Shown here one piece after another: positions 60,476-64,000 of a stretch of DNA of 64,000 nucleotides. Within the stretch, counting starts at the first letter, position 1. Every line of letters starts with the position of its first letter. The DNA lies in contig VWZS01004484.1 of the NCBI GenBank assembly GCA_013397075.1, positions 1,255,821 through 1,319,820 of the forward strand, written 5' to 3'. The notes beneath the pieces are model-generated. The model was not told where the DNA came from. It made no database searches and worked only from the letters and a program-made list of their open reading frames with translations. The position numbers were made by a program, and so were the translations under genes. The DNA comes from Rhabdornis inornatus. Its lineage: Eukaryota; Chordata; Aves; Passeriformes; Rhabdornithidae.

Positions 60476-63400
60476 CTCTCAGGACACTTGCATGTGAACT
60501 GCTTTTCTGTAATGGCCAACAAAAAGTAAATCTGGAATACCAGAAGATAATGACAAGGTAGATGTTAGGGTCTTTTTGTGGTAGGCAGAGTTCATATTCT
60601 TGGCCATGATTTGGTTTATATCAAGCAGGGAAAATGAAGTTTTATTATAAAATTTGAAGGACTTGTGGTCCTGAAAGCTGAAAAGTTTCTTCTAACTCCA
60701 ACTACCCTGTGAAAAGATATTCTCCCCTAGTGTTTTGTGTTCCCTGCCCAAGCAGACAAATCTGAAGTTACCCAGACCTTGTTCTTTGTAACTGCTTGTG
60801 GCAGCAGATAGCAGCCCAAAAGCAACACTCATCCAGGGAGATGCACCTGAATAATTTAATTTTCTTTGGTACTATCTTTGCATTGCAAAATCATCCAGTC
60901 TCATCTATTTGTGGTCTATGGCTTAACGTGGCCCAGGTTTGTATCATCTGAGTAATTACCAGGATTTGCTCTGTGAAGCAAAGGAGTTCTGGGCAGACAT
61001 TTTAATTCCATCAGCTGTCATACCCTGGGAAGATAATTAAACACTCTTCATTTTCCATTTAAAATGATATACAAATGCCGGACATTAAACCCAGAGAGCT
61101 TTCCAAAAGGGAACATGTGGGTAGCTTCAAACTTTCCTTTGGCACCCAGCCACCAGCGAGGGTCAGCCCAAGTTCACTATTTCTCATTGTGTAAGGCTAT
61201 TTGTTTAACATTTCTTTTGTCTGAAGTGGCCTTGTCGAATGAGATCTCCACATCATTTTCATTTGGCCCTTCACTCACATCTGATCTGTCACTCCCATGG
61301 AAGCAGTTTGACTTTGAGCTTAACAGGAATGTAGGCATAAGTAGACAAAGCTTTGAGAAATTCATAAAATTTTTCAGCTTAATCATAAAGGTATCCCTAA
61401 ACAAATGGAGTAGGCAGCCTCAGGATCTCATTGTGTAAAAATCCAAAGATACTTCCTGGGACCAAGGTTCAATAACTTGGTTCACTCTGCTGCTGTAGAC
61501 AGGCTGGCCCAGGTTTTGCAGCCAAATTTCAGTCCCTGTATTTTGACTAGATTAAAAAAATAAGCCTCACATTGTTTTGAGTGACGGACACATCCTTCTT
61601 CACATCCTGTCCTGCATGGCACTGCTGATGAGGCTGAAAGCTTCCCCTCCTCCAGCCTGAGGCCACCACATGTGTTGGGTGCACGTCATCCCTGGTGCCC
61701 TCAGGGTCCCTCTGACATGGTGCATCCATGTGTTTGCTCTCTGGGATGCAAGGACATTCCCTGAAACAAATTAATGTCATCTCCTGGCAGCTCTGTGCTC
61801 CAGGTTTTAGCTGGGGACTGGAACTGCAGCCACTGTTGCCATTCTGATTAATCCTCCACGGCTGCAGTTGTATTCCAAGATTTCCAGCTGGGCACATACC
61901 TGCTCATGTACTTGCTCACCAAGCTGATATTGAACCAGAATGGTGGCATTTTCTCTTATTTTAAATCTAAATTAAACACAATATGGAAAGCATCTTTCTG
62001 TTGTGCTGTTGAGCACTTTTATAATTACAGGTGATAACAACACTGTACAGATCCACCTCTATGGGTATTTGATATGCAAATGAAAGAGACCATTTTGCTG
62101 TTGACAGCCACACAGGTTGTAAAGGGCCTCCAGAGGATCTCTACTCACTCCCAGTTCCTCACCAGTGCAGGTACAGTGAGTTGCTTAGAACTGTATCCAG
62201 TTAAATTTTGGGTATCTCCAAAGATAGAGCTTTTACAGCCTCTCTGAGCAACTGATGTCAGTTTTTCTCTACCCTCATGGTAGAGAATTCTTTTCTTCTA
62301 CAGAGCTGGAATTTTAATCTGACACATACAGCAAAAGGAAAAAGCATCAGCTCTAGCTGCAACTAGAAGCTACACTGATTTCTGGTGTGGTTTGTAAACC
62401 CCTCAAAATTTCTGCCTCCTCCTTAGCATTTTCCCACTGCTAACAAAATTACATTTCTCTAATCATCTCCATTGTCCATACGCCCCATTTGTGTCCTGGA
62501 AACTGCCAAGGTTGTGTCTCATTTCAATTTCTTGATGGCCTTGCTCAAAGGCCAGTTGCCATTGTATGGAAGCCCAGTGTATTTAAAATAACCAGTTACA
62601 GAAAATAACACAGTTCCAGCTGCCTTCCTTTGGCAGGAGTTAAACACTGCAGCAGGAGCACACACAGGGCTGTCTTCTCATGGGTAAATGCATAGAACTC
62701 AAACTGATGCATGGGATGTAAACACCCCCAGTGGGATCCCCTGCCAGCCCTACACTGCACACTGAAAGAATTGACAACACTAAACATGTCTCTGAGAGGC
62801 TCCAGGCAATGCCCTGATCACCACAGACATTCCATAAGCTGCTCTTTGCCACAATATTGTTGTCTTTGAGACCCTTACAGAACAGAAAATAATGCAAATT
62901 AGTTATAACTTTGCTTTACAACAAGGATGCTTTAGCTCTTCCCTGTTCTTATATGACTCTCTGAATGATACATATCTAGCCATACAGTATAAATAAGAAA
63001 ATTACTATTTTTGGCACCTATAATTGGAAAGGCTCTTCCTCTAACAAAATGAGAAAATTCTGAAATGGTGCTCCATGATGTCAAAGAGCTGTTGTTTCTA
63101 CATTTCTGCAGTGGGATGCACTGGGAAATTTGTAAATGAACAGCTATTTCAAATTTGACAGTTTCATCAGGAATACATAGTATTTCAATGAGATTTTAAA
63201 AATACATTTTTTAAGTTACTTATGACATTATGGAAGAGCTTTGAACAATCCCTTCCCCCACTCCAAATCCCAATCACACCTTCCAAATGTGATGTGGAGT
63301 AACAAGGATGATTCAGATTTCAAAAATCTGAAAATACCTGAAATTGTCATTGAAAATTAAAGATTTTATTCTTCACCTTTTTAATGGTGAAAATAAGATA

Positions 63401-64000
63401 CTATGCCAAAGCAAACCTTTAATGTAGAACATTTTTCATTTAACAATAAAAGCCAGGCAGTGATTTCCATCCCAGTGGAAGAAGTGCAGTTCTTTGCATG
63501 GTGTTCTCAAGCAGGCTCCCTCTGTGTTAGCATGCACCACAAGCTGTTTTAATGCTTTTTAGCTTCAGCATTCCTACAAGTCATTGGAAACATCCAGCTT
63601 TCCATGAAACAAATCTGTACTTTATTGAGGTAGCTATCTAGAATACATATTTCTCCCCATGCTATCAGATAGGAAGTTGGGAAATGGAACAAAAAATACA
63701 CACAAACCAGACCAAATATGAACATCCCACATCCATGGTACATCCATGGTACATCCTCTGCCTATGTCCAATGTGGCAAACTCTTCCTTCTCTCTCCACA
63801 GTTGTCTTATTATTCTTTGCCTTTTTTTCAGGGCCGAGCATAAAACCTGATCACTTCTCTGGTTCTCTATCTATGTGACTTCACCTTTTAAGAAGAGATG
63901 TTAATGAATATGATTATGCTGGCACACCCTTAAGTAACATTAAGCTACTTTAAATATATTCCCCCTAATATACCAGCTGTTTCCTGTGAAGAAAAGATTT
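60476..64000. other. Gene-free intergenic stretch to the right edge
   Basis: AT-rich sequence with no recognised exon, RNA or transposon. A direct CCATGGTACAT duplication lies at about 63733-63755. A 124-codon open frame at 61064-61438 (plus strand) is unassigned. The next gene expected from human synteny, C1orf21, is not seen within the window. Confidence 0.5.

Noticed and set aside
61064..61438. 124-codon plus-strand open frame
   Set aside because: No recognised domain. The minus strand is also open there.
1..64000. CRISPR arrays, bacterial operons, tRNA or rRNA genes
   Set aside because: No regularly spaced identical repeats, no tRNA cloverleaf with conserved boxes recognised by eye, and the gene structure is that of a vertebrate.

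Overview
This window looks like nuclear DNA from a bird. It has spliced genes with long introns and GT-AG boundaries, CpG-rich promoters, and many 5'-truncated CR1 LINE fragments whose 3' ends finish in degenerate ATTCTRTG units. CR1 is the dominant avian interspersed repeat. I cannot name the species.

Two genes are supported, in divergent orientation. At the left edge, on the minus strand, is part of the first coding exon of COLGALT2 (257-405). It is cut short by the window's only ambiguous base, an N at 407. On the plus strand is a complete TSEN15 gene: four coding exons at 3852-4016, 4656-4737, 6060-6195 and 15601-15805. These join to 588 nt and encode 195 residues plus a stop. A CpG-rich promoter and a 3'UTR with two AATAAA signals accompany it. 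In human 1q25.3 the neighbours are likewise COLGALT2 and TSEN15, head to head, followed by a gene-poor interval before C1orf21. The synteny supports both gene names.

Layout: 1-256 COLGALT2 intron 1; 257-405 COLGALT2 exon; 407 to about 3700 divergent intergenic spacer with a 3'-end CR1 and a TA/CA microsatellite; about 3700-4100 TSEN15 CpG promoter and first exon; 4017-15600 TSEN15 introns, the third being 9.4 kb; 15601 to about 16110 last exon and 3'UTR; about 16110 to 64000 a 48 kb stretch with no gene I can support. That stretch holds about 17 CR1 fragments (one retains decayed reverse-transcriptase coding sequence), several microsatellites and short tandem repeats.

The oddest structure is a perfect inverted repeat at 56131-56241: two identical 50-bp arms around an 11-nt spacer, without visible target-site duplications. 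It could be a recent template-switch (fold-back) duplication, a hairpin-RNA source, or an assembly artefact. Other items of interest are a diverged 180-bp duplication inside TSEN15 intron 3, an opposed pair of same-subfamily CR1 copies at 19.4-20.6 kb, and the basic C-terminal extension of TSEN15. I found no new multi-gene system.
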